DNA of 64,000 nt. It comes from Comamonadaceae bacterium. GTDB taxonomy: Bacteria > Pseudomonadota > Gammaproteobacteria > Burkholderiales > Burkholderiaceae_C. The notes under the pieces are model-generated. The model was given only the letters and a program-made list of their open reading frames with translations. It searched no databases and had not been told where the DNA came from. Below are positions 1-7,856 of this stretch, in pieces. The DNA lies in the NCBI GenBank assembly GCA_947443645.1, contig CANEXF010000002.1, forward strand, positions 1 through 64,000. Direction: 5' to 3'. How positions within the stretch are numbered: the first letter of the stretch is position 1; the number at the start of each line of letters is the position of its first letter. The translations under genes and the position numbers were made by a program.

Positions 1-245
1 CCCCCCGAGGGGGCTGAACTTGCTCGGGGCGGCCCTTCGCGTCGTTCTGCGTTGCCCCCACGTTCGCTCGCTTCGCGTAGCGCTCTGCCCCCCGAGGGGG
101 CTGAACTTGCTCGGGGCGGCCCTTCGCGGCGTTCGGCGTCGCCCCCACGTTCGTTCTCATCGCGTAGCTCTCTATCCACCCCCGAGGGGGCCGCTGCGCC
201 TGCGGCCCGGCTAAGCCGGTTCCGCGGCCCCGGCTTGGGCTGAAT
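1..245. repeat. C-rich dispersed repeat, three tandem partial copies
   Basis: No gene is visible here. A unit of about 90 bp recurs: it opens with CCCCGAGGGGGC, runs through CTCGGGGCGGCCC and ends near GCCCCCACGTTCG. Copies begin near 1, 92 and 180; the third diverges after the first hairpin and contains GCCGGTTCCGCGG. Related copies occur at 4403-4452, 12605-12703, 38692-38844, 50154-50245 and 51080-51157. Open frames across it are repeat artefacts. Confidence 0.8.
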
Positions 246-281
246 CGATTTCCCACAGCCGCTTAATCCGGCTGATTGGTT

Positions 282-1058
282 TTATCCCAGTTCCACTGTC
301 ACCGGTACGTGGTCGCTGGGGCGCTCGTTTTTGCGTGGCAGCTTGTCGATCACGCAGCTTTTCACCATGGGCTTGACGGCCTGGCTGACCAGGATGTGGT
401 CAATGCGCAAGCCGCGGTTGCGTCTGAATGCGAATTCGCGGTAGTCCCACCATGAGTAGCTTTTCTCGGGCTGCTCAAACATCCGGAAGGCATCCGTCAG
501 CCCCAGATCGATCAGCGCCTGGAAATGCTGGCGCTCTTCGGTTGTGTGGTGAATGGTTTCACGCAGACCTTCGGGGTCATAGGTGTCGCGGTCGTCTACC
601 GTGATGTTGAAGTCACCCAGCAGCACCAGACGCGGGTGTGCTGCCAGCTCGTCGCGCAACCAGTTGCGCAGGCCGTCCAGCCACTTCATCTTGTACTCAA
701 ACTTCTCGCTGCCCGGTGTCTGCCCATTGACGAAGTAGGCATTGACAATACGCAGTTCGCCGTCCGGCGTGTCCAGCGTGGCGGCAATCACCCGGGACTG
801 CTCATCACTAAAACCGTTGATGTTTTTCACCACATCGCGCGCGGCGGTGCGGCTCAGGATGGCCACGCCGTTATAGGTCTTCTGGCCAAACACCGCGCTG
901 TGGTAGCCCGCCGCTTCAAGCTCTTTGAAGGGGAACTTGTCCTCGCTGAGCTTGAGTTCCTGCAGGCACAGCGCATCAACCGGGTTGGCCGTCAGCCAGT
1001 CGAGCACCTGCGGCAGGCGCACGGCCAGAGAGTTGACATTCCAGGTGGCAATTTTCAT
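282..1058 (-). CDS. xthA: Exodeoxyribonuclease III (XthA family)
   Basis: 258 aa, the normal length for bacterial ExoIII. It is a Mg-dependent AP endonuclease and 3'-5' exonuclease of base-excision repair in the cytoplasm. The EEP fold is recognisable: N-terminal MKIATWNVNSL with the metal-ligand Asn, LQELKL with catalytic Glu, LLGDFNI with the Asp/Asn pair, and RIDHILVS plus SDHVPV near the end with the catalytic Asp-His. Last gene of the minus-strand run thyA-folA-DUF4337-xthA, 43 bp after the DUF4337 stop, so probably cotranscribed. Start is the only ATG preceding the EEP core. Confidence 0.95.
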   Translation of the reverse strand: MKIATWNVNSLAVRLPQVLDWLTANPVDALCLQELKLSEDKFPFKELEAAGYHSAVFGQKTYNGVAILSRTAARDVVKNINGFSDEQSRVIAATLDTPDGELRIVNAYFVNGQTPGSEKFEYKMKWLDGLRNWLRDELAAHPRLVLLGDFNITVDDRDTYDPEGLRETIHHTTEERQHFQALIDLGLTDAFRMFEQPEKSYSWWDYREFAFRRNRGLRIDHILVSQAVKPMVKSCVIDKLPRKNERPSDHVPVTVELG

Positions 1059-1101
1059 GTGTTTTCAGTTCCAGACCAATAAATACGGGTGCAACCTGCT
1101 A

Positions 1102-1689
1102 TCAAATATGCAGCGCAGCGAGAATCCCGACAGTCACGCCTATGGCGCCGGCAGCAAACATGGCGTACTCCAGCCATTTTTTCTTGGTCAGCAAGGCGAT
1201 GGCGGCCATGGCAATGCAGACCTGCAGCAAGGTGGTGGCCTGCGCCCAGCGGTGGTGCTGGTGCATCTGCTCGTCAGACGATTTGTCCCAGACCGTGGCT
1301 TCGGCTTCGAGCTTGTCTGCACCCAGCTTGATCTCGTTTTTTTCTTTTTCGTAGCGGTCAATCTTGGCTTGGTACTTCAGTTTTTCGTCTTCGCGGGGCG
1401 TCAGATCGCGCGATACCTCTGCCAGCGACTGCTTGGTGCTTTTGGCCTGAAAGTAGTTCCACTGGTTGGATGCCTCAGTTTTCTTGATGGCGGCATTGTT
1501 TTTGTACAGACCCGCATTGGCCTGTGTCGCGCCACCCATATAGCCAAAAATAGCGCCCACCGTCGCGACGATGGCCGTGAACATGGCGATCTGGTTGATC
1601 ATGGCGCTGTGTTCGCCGTGGCCGCCTTGCGCGGCGTGCTCGAGCTCGTGGTCGTGGGGTCCGTGAACGTGAAAGCCGTCTCCTGACAT
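1102..1689 (-). CDS. DUF4337 family membrane protein with His-rich N-terminus
   Basis: 195 aa. Residues 1-25 are rich in His, Asp and Glu (HVHGPHDHELEH), followed by a transmembrane helix at about 30-55, a charged probably coiled middle (about 60-140) and two C-terminal hydrophobic segments (about 145-190). This arrangement fits DUF4337, whose function is unknown; it is an inner-membrane protein by prediction. The ribosome site AGGAG sits on the folA stop codon (TAGGAG), 6 nt before the ATG, so translation is probably coupled to folA. The last codons fall in a short dispersed repeat (1076-1112). The His-rich tail suggests metal binding, but that is inference. Confidence 0.8.
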   Translation of the reverse strand: MSGDGFHVHGPHDHELEHAAQGGHGEHSAMINQIAMFTAIVATVGAIFGYMGGATQANAGLYKNNAAIKKTEASNQWNYFQAKSTKQSLAEVSRDLTPREDEKLKYQAKIDRYEKEKNEIKLGADKLEAEATVWDKSSDEQMHQHHRWAQATTLLQVCIAMAAIALLTKKKWLEYAMFAAGAIGVTVGILAALHI

Positions 1690-1698
1690 ATCAATCTC

Positions 1699-2184
1699 CT
1701 AATTTTTCGTGTAAGTGACAAAACTGAACTTCAAGCCCTTGGACGACACCTGGTCTGCACGCGCACTTTCGTGCCATGCCGGACCCAGCTTCGGCGCAAA
1801 GGCATCGCCCTCGTAGTCCCGCGCGATTTCCGTGACTTCGATGCGCTGCGCCAGCGGCTCGGCTTGCGCATAGATTTGCGCGCCGCCTATGACCCAGACT
1901 TGTTCTGCAGCGCCGCATTTTGCGATTGCATCTGTCACGCTGGAGGCCACCTGGGCGCCGGTTTGCGCCCAGTCAGACTGGCGTGTGACGACGATGTTTG
2001 CACGGCCAGGCAAGGGGCGAAACCGGGGCGGCAGTGAATCCCAGGTCTTGCGCCCCATGATGACTGGCCAGCCATTGGTCAGGCGTTTGAAATGCGCCAT
2101 GTCTTCCGGCAGGTGCCATGGCAGGGCGTTGTTGTTGCCGATCACGCCATTGGCGGCGCGCGCAAATATCATGCAGACCTGCAT
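1699..2184 (-). CDS. folA: Dihydrofolate reductase
   Basis: 161 aa, typical for FolA. It reduces dihydrofolate to tetrahydrofolate with NADPH, regenerating the cofactor oxidised by thymidylate synthase. Signatures: IFARAANGVIGNNNALPWHLPED with the folate-binding Asp, the NADPH-binding GRKTWDSLP, and VIGGAQIYAQA. The start overlaps the thyA stop by one base (TGATG), a standard arrangement for translational coupling of these partner enzymes. Confidence 0.97.
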   Translation of the reverse strand: MQVCMIFARAANGVIGNNNALPWHLPEDMAHFKRLTNGWPVIMGRKTWDSLPPRFRPLPGRANIVVTRQSDWAQTGAQVASSVTDAIAKCGAAEQVWVIGGAQIYAQAEPLAQRIEVTEIARDYEGDAFAPKLGPAWHESARADQVSSKGLKFSFVTYTKN

Positions 2185-3029
2185 CAGACGGCCACCGGGG
2201 CCTTGATGGCGGGATGGTGCTGGTAGTCGAGAAATTCGAAGTCGTCGAACTGATAGTCAAAAATCGAGTCCGGCCTGCGCTTGATCTGCAACGTCGGGTA
2301 GGGCAAGGGGCTGCGGCTGAGCTGCAGCGCCACCTGTTCGGCGTGGTTGCTGTAGATGTGGCAGTCGCCGCCGGTCCAGATGAAGTCGCCCACATCGAGG
2401 TCGCACTGCTGCGCCACCATGTGCGTGAGCAGTGCGTAACTGGCGATGTTGAAAGGAACGCCGAGGAAGATGTCGGCGCTGCGCTGGTAGAGCTGGCAGC
2501 TGAGCTTGCCTTTTCCGCCGGGCTCGGTGGCCGGTGCGACGTAAAACTGGAAAAAGGCGTGGCAGGGCATGAGTGCCATTTTGGACAGATCGGCGACGTT
2601 CCAGGCGCTCACGATGATGCGGCGCGAGTCGGGGTTGGTCTTCAGGGTCTTGATGACGTCGGAGATCTGGTCGATATGCCCGCCATCTGGCGTTGGCCAG
2701 CTGCGCCACTGCACGCCATAAACCGGGCCCAGGTCGCCGTCTTCGCGCGCCCACTCGTTCCAGATCGTGACGCCACGCTCTTTCAACCAGTTGTTGTCGC
2801 TCGAACCCTGCAGAAACCACAGCAGTTCCTGCACGATGGATTTGAGGTGGACTTTTTTTGTTGTGACCAGCGGAAAGCCTTCGTTCAAGTCGAAGCGCAT
2901 CTGGTAGCCAAAGACGCTTTTGGTGCCGGTGCCGGTGCGGTCAGCCTTGAAGACGCCGTGCGTGTCCACATGGCGCATGAAGTCTTCGTACTGGGAGCGG
3001 ATAGGAAAATGCGACGTTTTCTGCTGCAT
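2184..3029 (-). CDS. thyA: Thymidylate synthase
   Basis: 281 aa. It methylates dUMP to dTMP using 5,10-methylene-tetrahydrofolate. The catalytic Cys is in [12 protein letters not shown], the phosphate-binding arginines in [11 protein letters not shown], and the folate site in [21 protein letters not shown]. First gene of the thyA-folA-DUF4337-xthA run. About 17 extra residues ([10 protein letters not shown] region) follow the catalytic loop compared with the 264-aa E. coli enzyme; insertions at this point are common in the family. Confidence 0.97.
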   Translation of the reverse strand: MQQKTSHFPIRSQYEDFMRHVDTHGVFKADRTGTGTKSVFGYQMRFDLNEGFPLVTTKKVHLKSIVQELLWFLQGSSDNNWLKERGVTIWNEWAREDGDLGPVYGVQWRSWPTPDGGHIDQISDVIKTLKTNPDSRRIIVSAWNVADLSKMALMPCHAFFQFYVAPATEPGGKGKLSCQLYQRSADIFLGVPFNIASYALLTHMVAQQCDLDVGDFIWTGGDCHIYSNHAEQVALQLSRSPLPYPTLQIKRRPDSIFDYQFDDFEFLDYQHHPAIKAPVAV

Positions 3030-3113
3030 GTTGAGTTGGGGTCCAGGTCGGCGAATGTCCGGTGCCGTCGTTAAAACGCCGGGTCAGTGGTGCCAAAGGC
3101 AGCAAGGCGCATT

Positions 3114-3755
3114 TTATACAGCTGGCAAAGCCTGCGCCGCCGCCAGTTCGGCATCTTTTTGCCTGATGCGTGCGAAGGCAGGACGGGCATTGACGCGGTC
3201 TATATAGGCGCGGATCACCGGGGTTTCAGGCACCAGGCCAAACCGGGTGATCCAGCCCAGTGCCGTGCCCCACAACACATCCGCCGCAGTGAATTTTTCA
3301 CCCAGCAGCCATGGACCTTTGGCCAGCTGGTCGGTCAGGGTCTTGAGCATGGTGTCGAAGTCGCCATACGGTGATGTCGACGCCGGTGCCGGCGCCCGCT
3401 TTTGGGAGCGGTCTATCAGGGCGGGTTCAAAGCAGGAGCCATAAAACGCGATCCAGCGCAAATACGGGCCGCGCAAGGCATCGCCTATGGCGGGTGTCAA
3501 ACCGGCTTGCGGGTACAGGTCGGCCAGGTACAGAAACACCGCAACCTGCTCGGTGACGAGTGCGCCGTCGTGCAGGACGGCCGGCACTTTGCCCATGGGG
3601 TTGATGGCCAGATACGCCGCGCCGCGCTGTTCGCCGGCCTTCATGTTGAGCACGTGCAAGTCGTACTCGGCGCCCAGCTCTTCTAGCAGTATCAGCGCGC
3701 CGGACGAACGGGTATTGGGTGAGTGAAACAGGGTCGGTTTGCTGCGGGCGGTCAT
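3114..3755 (-). CDS. Glutathione S-transferase family protein
   Basis: 213 aa. The N-terminal thioredoxin-like domain (1-80) carries TLFHSPNTRSSGALILLEEL, NPMGKVPAVLHDG with the cis-Pro, and TEQVAVFLYLADLYP with the Glu/Ser-equivalent glutathione-binding turn. The helical C-terminal domain (90-205) contains the FTAADVLWGTAL motif with the N-capping box Asp. The first helix has Ser at the activating position, as in beta/theta-like bacterial GSTs. Substrate unknown. It lies alone between thyA and the FAD oxidoreductase with about 60-85 bp on each side. Confidence 0.88.
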   Translation of the reverse strand: MTARSKPTLFHSPNTRSSGALILLEELGAEYDLHVLNMKAGEQRGAAYLAINPMGKVPAVLHDGALVTEQVAVFLYLADLYPQAGLTPAIGDALRGPYLRWIAFYGSCFEPALIDRSQKRAPAPASTSPYGDFDTMLKTLTDQLAKGPWLLGEKFTAADVLWGTALGWITRFGLVPETPVIRAYIDRVNARPAFARIRQKDAELAAAQALPAV

Positions 3756-3814
3756 GGGTGTGCTCCTTGTGGGTAAAGGTGTTGACGGGGGTACCTGATC
3801 TGCCGCTGCAAGCC

Positions 3815-5290
3815 CTACATCCGCAGCACCCGCCCCGGGTTCATCAGTTTGTGCGGATCCAGCGCCTGCTTGATGGCGCGCATCATGCCAAGGGCAACGG
3901 GTGACTTGTGATGCTCCAGCTTGTCGAGTTTCAGGCTGCCGACGCCGTGTTCGGCCGAAATCGAGCCGTCAAAGCGTGCCACCGAGTCGTAGACGATGGT
4001 GTTGACTTCTTCTTCTCGCTCGCGCAAAAACGCTTTGGCATCGCCATCGGCAGGCGCCTGTACGTTGTAGTGCAGGTTGCCATCGCCCAGGTGGCCGAAG
4101 TTGACCAGACGCACGCCAGGAATCGCCTGCTCCAGCAAGGCATCGGTGACTTGCACAAACTCAGGGATGCGCGAGACTGCGATTGAAATGTCGTGCTTGA
4201 TGTTCAGGCCTTCTTCGGCCTGCGCTAGCGTGATGCTTTCGCGCACATGCCAGAGCTGATGCGCTTGCGTGAGGCTTTCAGCCACCACCGCATCGCTCAC
4301 GCAGCCTTGCTCAAACGCGGCTTCCAGCAGGCGTTCGAGCTGTTCCCGCGCATGGGCTTCGGATTCGTGGTCGGAGTTCTCAAGCAACACGCAAAAAGGT
4401 GTTCCCACGCTCCCCACCGAGGGGGCCGTGCCTTGTTCGGGGCGGCCCGGCGGTGCGGCGGGCGCTTCGAGAAACGGCACACGCAATTGCGGAAAGTGTT
4501 TGGCGACCAGACTGAGCGCAAACTGACCCATGACTTCAAATCCGGTCAGACCCGCGCCCAGGTGCTGGTGTGCCAGACCGAGCAGCGTGACAGCGTGTGC
4601 CATGGATGGCACGGCTGCCCATGCGGTGAGTTGTGCGGCCGGCATCGGGTAAAGCTTCATGGTTGCGGCTGTGATGATGCCCAGTGTGCCTTCGCTGCCA
4701 ATGAAAAGATCTCTCAGGTCGTAACCGGTGTTGTCCTTGCGCAGGCCGCTCAGGCCTTGCCAGATCTCGCCTTGTGCCGTCACGACCTCCAGGCCCAGGC
4801 ACAGCTCGCGCGTGTTGCCGTAACGCACGACTTGCGTGCCGCCTGCGTTGGTCGCCAGATTGCCGCCTATGGTGCAACTGCCTTCAGCACCCAGACTCAG
4901 GGGAAATAAAAAACCTTCGTTTTCGGCGTGCTGCTGCAGCGCCTGCAATATGCAGCCGGCTTCCACCGTCATGCTCAGGTTGGCGGCGTCCAACTGGCGA
5001 ACGGCATTCATGCGCTGCAGACTCAGAACCACCTGCGTTCCCGACGCATCCGGCGTGGAGCCACCGACCAGGCCGGTGTTGCCGCCTTGCGCCACCAGGC
5101 TCACGCCAGCCGCAGCGCAGGCCTTGACGACGGCGGCAACTTCCTGTGTGTTGGCGGGACGCACGACCGCCAGGGCTTTGCCTCGCGCGCGCTTGCGCCA
5201 GTCAAGCTCCCACGCGCTCAGATCGCCGTCACAAAGGACGTTTGTCGGGCCGCTGATTTTTCGCAGCGCTTCAAGTAGTTCAGTTGTCAT
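3815..5290 (-). CDS. FAD-binding D-2-hydroxyacid dehydrogenase (GlcD/DLD family)
   Basis: 491 aa flavoprotein of the VAO/PCMH fold. The PP-loop region at about 40-70 has VVRPANTQEVAAVV and AQGGNTGLVGGS; FAD contacts continue in GCTIGGNLATNAGGT-like sequence (about 140-155) and GSEGTLGIIT. The C-terminal FAD-oxidase domain includes NFGHLGDGNLHYN and ISAEHGVGSLK, the His pair that binds metal and substrate in D-2-hydroxyglutarate and D-lactate dehydrogenases. Exact substrate not determinable. About 20 residues near 276-298 (EAPAAPPGRPEQGTAP) are encoded by a dispersed repeat and look like an in-frame insertion. Overlaps the DUF2069 gene by ATGA. Confidence 0.88.
   Translation of the reverse strand: MTTELLEALRKISGPTNVLCDGDLSAWELDWRKRARGKALAVVRPANTQEVAAVVKACAAAGVSLVAQGGNTGLVGGSTPDASGTQVVLSLQRMNAVRQLDAANLSMTVEAGCILQALQQHAENEGFLFPLSLGAEGSCTIGGNLATNAGGTQVVRYGNTRELCLGLEVVTAQGEIWQGLSGLRKDNTGYDLRDLFIGSEGTLGIITAATMKLYPMPAAQLTAWAAVPSMAHAVTLLGLAHQHLGAGLTGFEVMGQFALSLVAKHFPQLRVPFLEAPAAPPGRPEQGTAPSVGSVGTPFCVLLENSDHESEAHAREQLERLLEAAFEQGCVSDAVVAESLTQAHQLWHVRESITLAQAEEGLNIKHDISIAVSRIPEFVQVTDALLEQAIPGVRLVNFGHLGDGNLHYNVQAPADGDAKAFLREREEEVNTIVYDSVARFDGSISAEHGVGSLKLDKLEHHKSPVALGMMRAIKQALDPHKLMNPGRVLRM
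4403..4452. repeat. C-rich dispersed repeat inside a reading frame
   Basis: The segment CACCGAGGGGGCC followed by GTTCGGGGCGGCCCGG matches the core of the repeat at 1-245. It lies in frame within the FAD dehydrogenase gene and adds a Pro/Ala/Gly-rich stretch between two conserved blocks. Confidence 0.7.
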
Positions 5291-5673
5291 AGGGCGTGCA
5301 GGGCAGCGTTGTCAGCTGCCGCATGTTTGAGTCGAATGCGCACATGCAGGGCGCACGCGGCAAACAGCAGTAGGCAGAGTAGAACTTCGATCATCGCCAA
5401 GTAGTTTCCTGGTGGGCGGTCACTCCAGGCCCGGACTGCGCCTTCTGTGAAGTACAGCCATACCAGCAGGCTGACCCAGCGGTAGGTGTACATGCGGTTT
5501 TTCAGCACGCCCGCCAGCGGCAGGCAAAGCGGCAAGACCTTGAGGGCGAGCAGTGAGCCGCCGGGGCGTATCGGTGAGAGCCACATTTCCCAGGCCAGGC
5601 CCAGCACAATCAGCCCGATCATGCTGCTCAGAGCCAGCCAGCGGGTCGCGTCAATTTGGTTTGCTTTGTTCAT
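5287..5673 (-). CDS. DUF2069 family inner-membrane protein
   Basis: 128 aa with four hydrophobic segments (about 15-35, 45-62, 70-86 and 98-118), including WLALSSMIGLIVLGLAWEMWL and MIEVLLCLLLFAACAL. The repeated pattern W-x-P-x-x-PGG followed by LALKVLPL and YRWVSLLVWLYFTEG is typical of DUF2069, a family without known function. The stop overlaps the following FAD dehydrogenase start by ATGA. It is divergent from the yihY-type gene with only 23 bp between starts, so promoters must overlap. Confidence 0.82.
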   Translation of the reverse strand: MNKANQIDATRWLALSSMIGLIVLGLAWEMWLSPIRPGGSLLALKVLPLCLPLAGVLKNRMYTYRWVSLLVWLYFTEGAVRAWSDRPPGNYLAMIEVLLCLLLFAACALHVRIRLKHAAADNAALHAL

Positions 5674-5696
5674 GTCAGGTGTAAGAGGTGTGAGGC

Positions 5697-6920
5697 ATGA
5701 TACCGGGGATGAAATTTCAGCAATCCCTGCAGGCTTTATTGACCGAGCTTTCCCATTTTCCGTGGCGCGGCACGGCCTTGACCCTGCGCGACCGTTTTCG
5801 TGAAGACCACATGGGCCTTACCGCCAGCAGCCTGACCTTCACCACCATCATCGCGCTGGTGCCGCTGTTTACTGTTGCGCTGGCAATCTTTACGGCTTTC
5901 CCCATGTTCTCCAAGTTGCAGGGCACGCTGCAGGCCTGGTTGGTCAACAGTCTGATTCCGGACAATATCTCCCGCCAGGTGCTCGGTTATCTGACGCAGT
6001 TTGCCAAACAGGCCAACAAGCTGGGTGTGGTTGGACTGGCCGTGTTGCTGATGACGGCGATTGCGCTGATTCTGACCATAGACCGAACGCTCAACAGCAT
6101 CTGGCGCGTAAAGAATCCCCGGCCGCTCGCGCAGCGGGTGCTGATTTACTGGGCCGCCATGACTCTGGGCCCGCTGGTACTGGGTGCCAGCATCGCTGTC
6201 ACTTCTTACGTCGTTTCGGCCTCGCGTGGTTTGGTGGGCAGCCTGCCCGACGGCTTGAGATTTTTGCTTGATGGACTGCAGTTTTTCATGCTCGCCGGCG
6301 GTATGGCAGCCCTGTACCGTTATGTGCCCAATACCCATGTGCGCTGGGCTCACGCCTGGTCTGGCGGGCTTTTTGTCGCCGCCGGCATCGAGGTGGCGAA
6401 AAAAGTCTTGACCATCTACCTGAGCAGTGTGCCGACCTACTCGCTGGTCTACGGCGCTTTTGCAACCCTGCCGATCCTGCTGGTCTGGATTTATGTCGCC
6501 TGGGTGGTTGTATTGCTGGGCGCGGTGATCGCCGCCTACCTGCCCAGCCTGCTGGCCGGCGTGGCTCGGCGTGGCGGCGGACCGGGCTGGCAGTTTCAGT
6601 TGGCGCTTGAAGTGCTGCAGCAGTTGCAGCGTCAACGGGGCACCAATCGCCGTGGTTGCGGCGCATCCAGTCTGGCCCAGATGCTCAAGGTTGATGTGCT
6701 TCAGCTTGAGCCGGTGCTTGAAGTCTTGGTGGCGCTTGACTGGCTGGGTCAGCTCGTTGAGGAGGGCGACGCCGAGTCGCGCTACATCCTGCTGGCCGAT
6801 CCTGAAACGACGCCGCTGGAGCCCTTGATGCAGCAATTGCTGCTGGACAAAACCGACTCGACCGTGCCGCTCTGGAGTCGTGCGGGTTGGGCTGATCTCA
6901 AGCTGCAGCAGGTACTTTGA
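5697..6920 (+). CDS. YihY/BrkB family inner-membrane protein
   Basis: 407 aa. Residues about 20-290 form the YihY/virulence factor BrkB domain with six hydrophobic segments and the hallmarks ASSLTFTTIIALVPLFTVAL, LILTIDRTLNSIWRV and YRYVPNTHVRWAHAWSGGL. It was once called ribonuclease BN in error; the true role is unknown, possibly envelope transport. The C-terminal 110 residues are cytoplasmic and wHTH-like. I chose the ATG at 5697 because AAGAGG lies 8 nt upstream; ATG 5709 is an alternative. Confidence 0.88.
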   Translation: MIPGMKFQQSLQALLTELSHFPWRGTALTLRDRFREDHMGLTASSLTFTTIIALVPLFTVALAIFTAFPMFSKLQGTLQAWLVNSLIPDNISRQVLGYLTQFAKQANKLGVVGLAVLLMTAIALILTIDRTLNSIWRVKNPRPLAQRVLIYWAAMTLGPLVLGASIAVTSYVVSASRGLVGSLPDGLRFLLDGLQFFMLAGGMAALYRYVPNTHVRWAHAWSGGLFVAAGIEVAKKVLTIYLSSVPTYSLVYGAFATLPILLVWIYVAWVVVLLGAVIAAYLPSLLAGVARRGGGPGWQFQLALEVLQQLQRQRGTNRRGCGASSLAQMLKVDVLQLEPVLEVLVALDWLGQLVEEGDAESRYILLADPETTPLEPLMQQLLLDKTDSTVPLWSRAGWADLKLQQVL

Positions 6921-6965
6921 GGCAAGGGTCGGCTTGACCGTCCCAGCCTGAGCCGGGCAGCGCTT

Positions 6966-7784
6966 TTATACGCGCAAAAAATCCCGGATCGCAAACAAAG
7001 TTTCCTCAGGCGCTTCCGTCATCTGGTGGTGACCGACAGGCAGGCGCACGACCTGATAATTTTTGCCAGTGCTGCGGGCTTGCTCGATAAGCCGTTCAGC
7101 AGATTTTGGCTGCGTCATCTGGTCCTGCGCGCCCAATAAAAACAGCACTGGACAACTGATTTGAGCCATCGCAAGCTCAGCGTTGGCATAGCTGTCGCAG
7201 GCCTTGAAGCCGCGGTGAAAAATATTGACCTTGGTGTTGCTGGCCAGCACACGTCTGCCCAGCGCCATGCTTGCGCCAAATACCCAGGTGCCGGGGCCAA
7301 GCGCCGAGGGCGGGGCGGCCAGGGTGCTGCGCGAGAACACATTGACCATGCGCAGCGCCTTCATGGGCTCGTTCAATGCGGCTTCCAGCAGTGCTGGCGA
7401 CACCTTCATTGGAAAGGCGGTGCCGACCATCACCAGATGCGTGATGCGGTCCTTGAGGTTTGCCGCAGCTTCAAGTGCGATCAGCGATCCCCAGCTGTGG
7501 CCGACCAATGCGGCACGCGGCACGCCTGCCGCATCGAGCAGCGCGGCAATGAAGTCCGCCGCTTGCTCCACGCTGGCAGGCGCCTCGCCTTCGCTGCGGC
7601 AATGTCCGGGCAGGTCCACTGCCAGCACGTTCCAGCCATGGTTGGCCAGATATCGGCTCTGCAGAATCCAGACGCTGTGGTCATTGAGCACGCCGTGTAT
7701 GAAAACCACTGTGGGCTTTTTGGGGTCCAGGGTCTTGCCGCCGGTGTAGCAATAGGTCTTGGCGCCGTTGACGGATAAGTGCAT
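6966..7784 (-). CDS. Alpha/beta hydrolase
   Basis: 272 aa, single alpha/beta-hydrolase fold. Oxyanion motif VFIHGVLNDHSVW (about 28-40), nucleophile elbow ALVGHSWGS with Ser near 97, acid in FLLGAQDQMT (about 215) and catalytic His in LPVGHHQMTEAP (about 252). Substrate unknown; relatives include epoxide hydrolase-, lipase- and meta-cleavage hydrolase-like enzymes. It faces the convergent yihY-type gene at its 3' end and precedes metY on the same strand direction, with a palindromic repeat between. Confidence 0.85.
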   Translation of the reverse strand: MHLSVNGAKTYCYTGGKTLDPKKPTVVFIHGVLNDHSVWILQSRYLANHGWNVLAVDLPGHCRSEGEAPASVEQAADFIAALLDAAGVPRAALVGHSWGSLIALEAAANLKDRITHLVMVGTAFPMKVSPALLEAALNEPMKALRMVNVFSRSTLAAPPSALGPGTWVFGASMALGRRVLASNTKVNIFHRGFKACDSYANAELAMAQISCPVLFLLGAQDQMTQPKSAERLIEQARSTGKNYQVVRLPVGHHQMTEAPEETLFAIRDFLRV

Positions 7785-7799
7785 GTTTCGGTCTCCAGA

Positions 7800-7854
7800 C
7801 CGTTCGGGTTGAGCTTGACGAAGCCTTGCACTTCGACAAGCTCAGGGCGAACGG
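7800..7854. repeat. Palindromic REP-like element
   Basis: Imperfect inverted repeat: left arm 7800-7823, loop 7824-7830, right arm 7831-7854. The right arm contains CTTCGACAAGCTCAGGGCG, a sequence I recall as widely dispersed in Comamonadaceae. It fills the short gap between metY and the hydrolase and could act as a transcript-end hairpin. Confidence 0.75.
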
Positions 7855-7856
7855 CG

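Noticed and set aside
1-245. CRISPR-like array at the left edge
   Set aside because: The units are about 90 bp, diverge internally, lack uniform spacers and recur singly elsewhere, so they are dispersed hairpin repeats.
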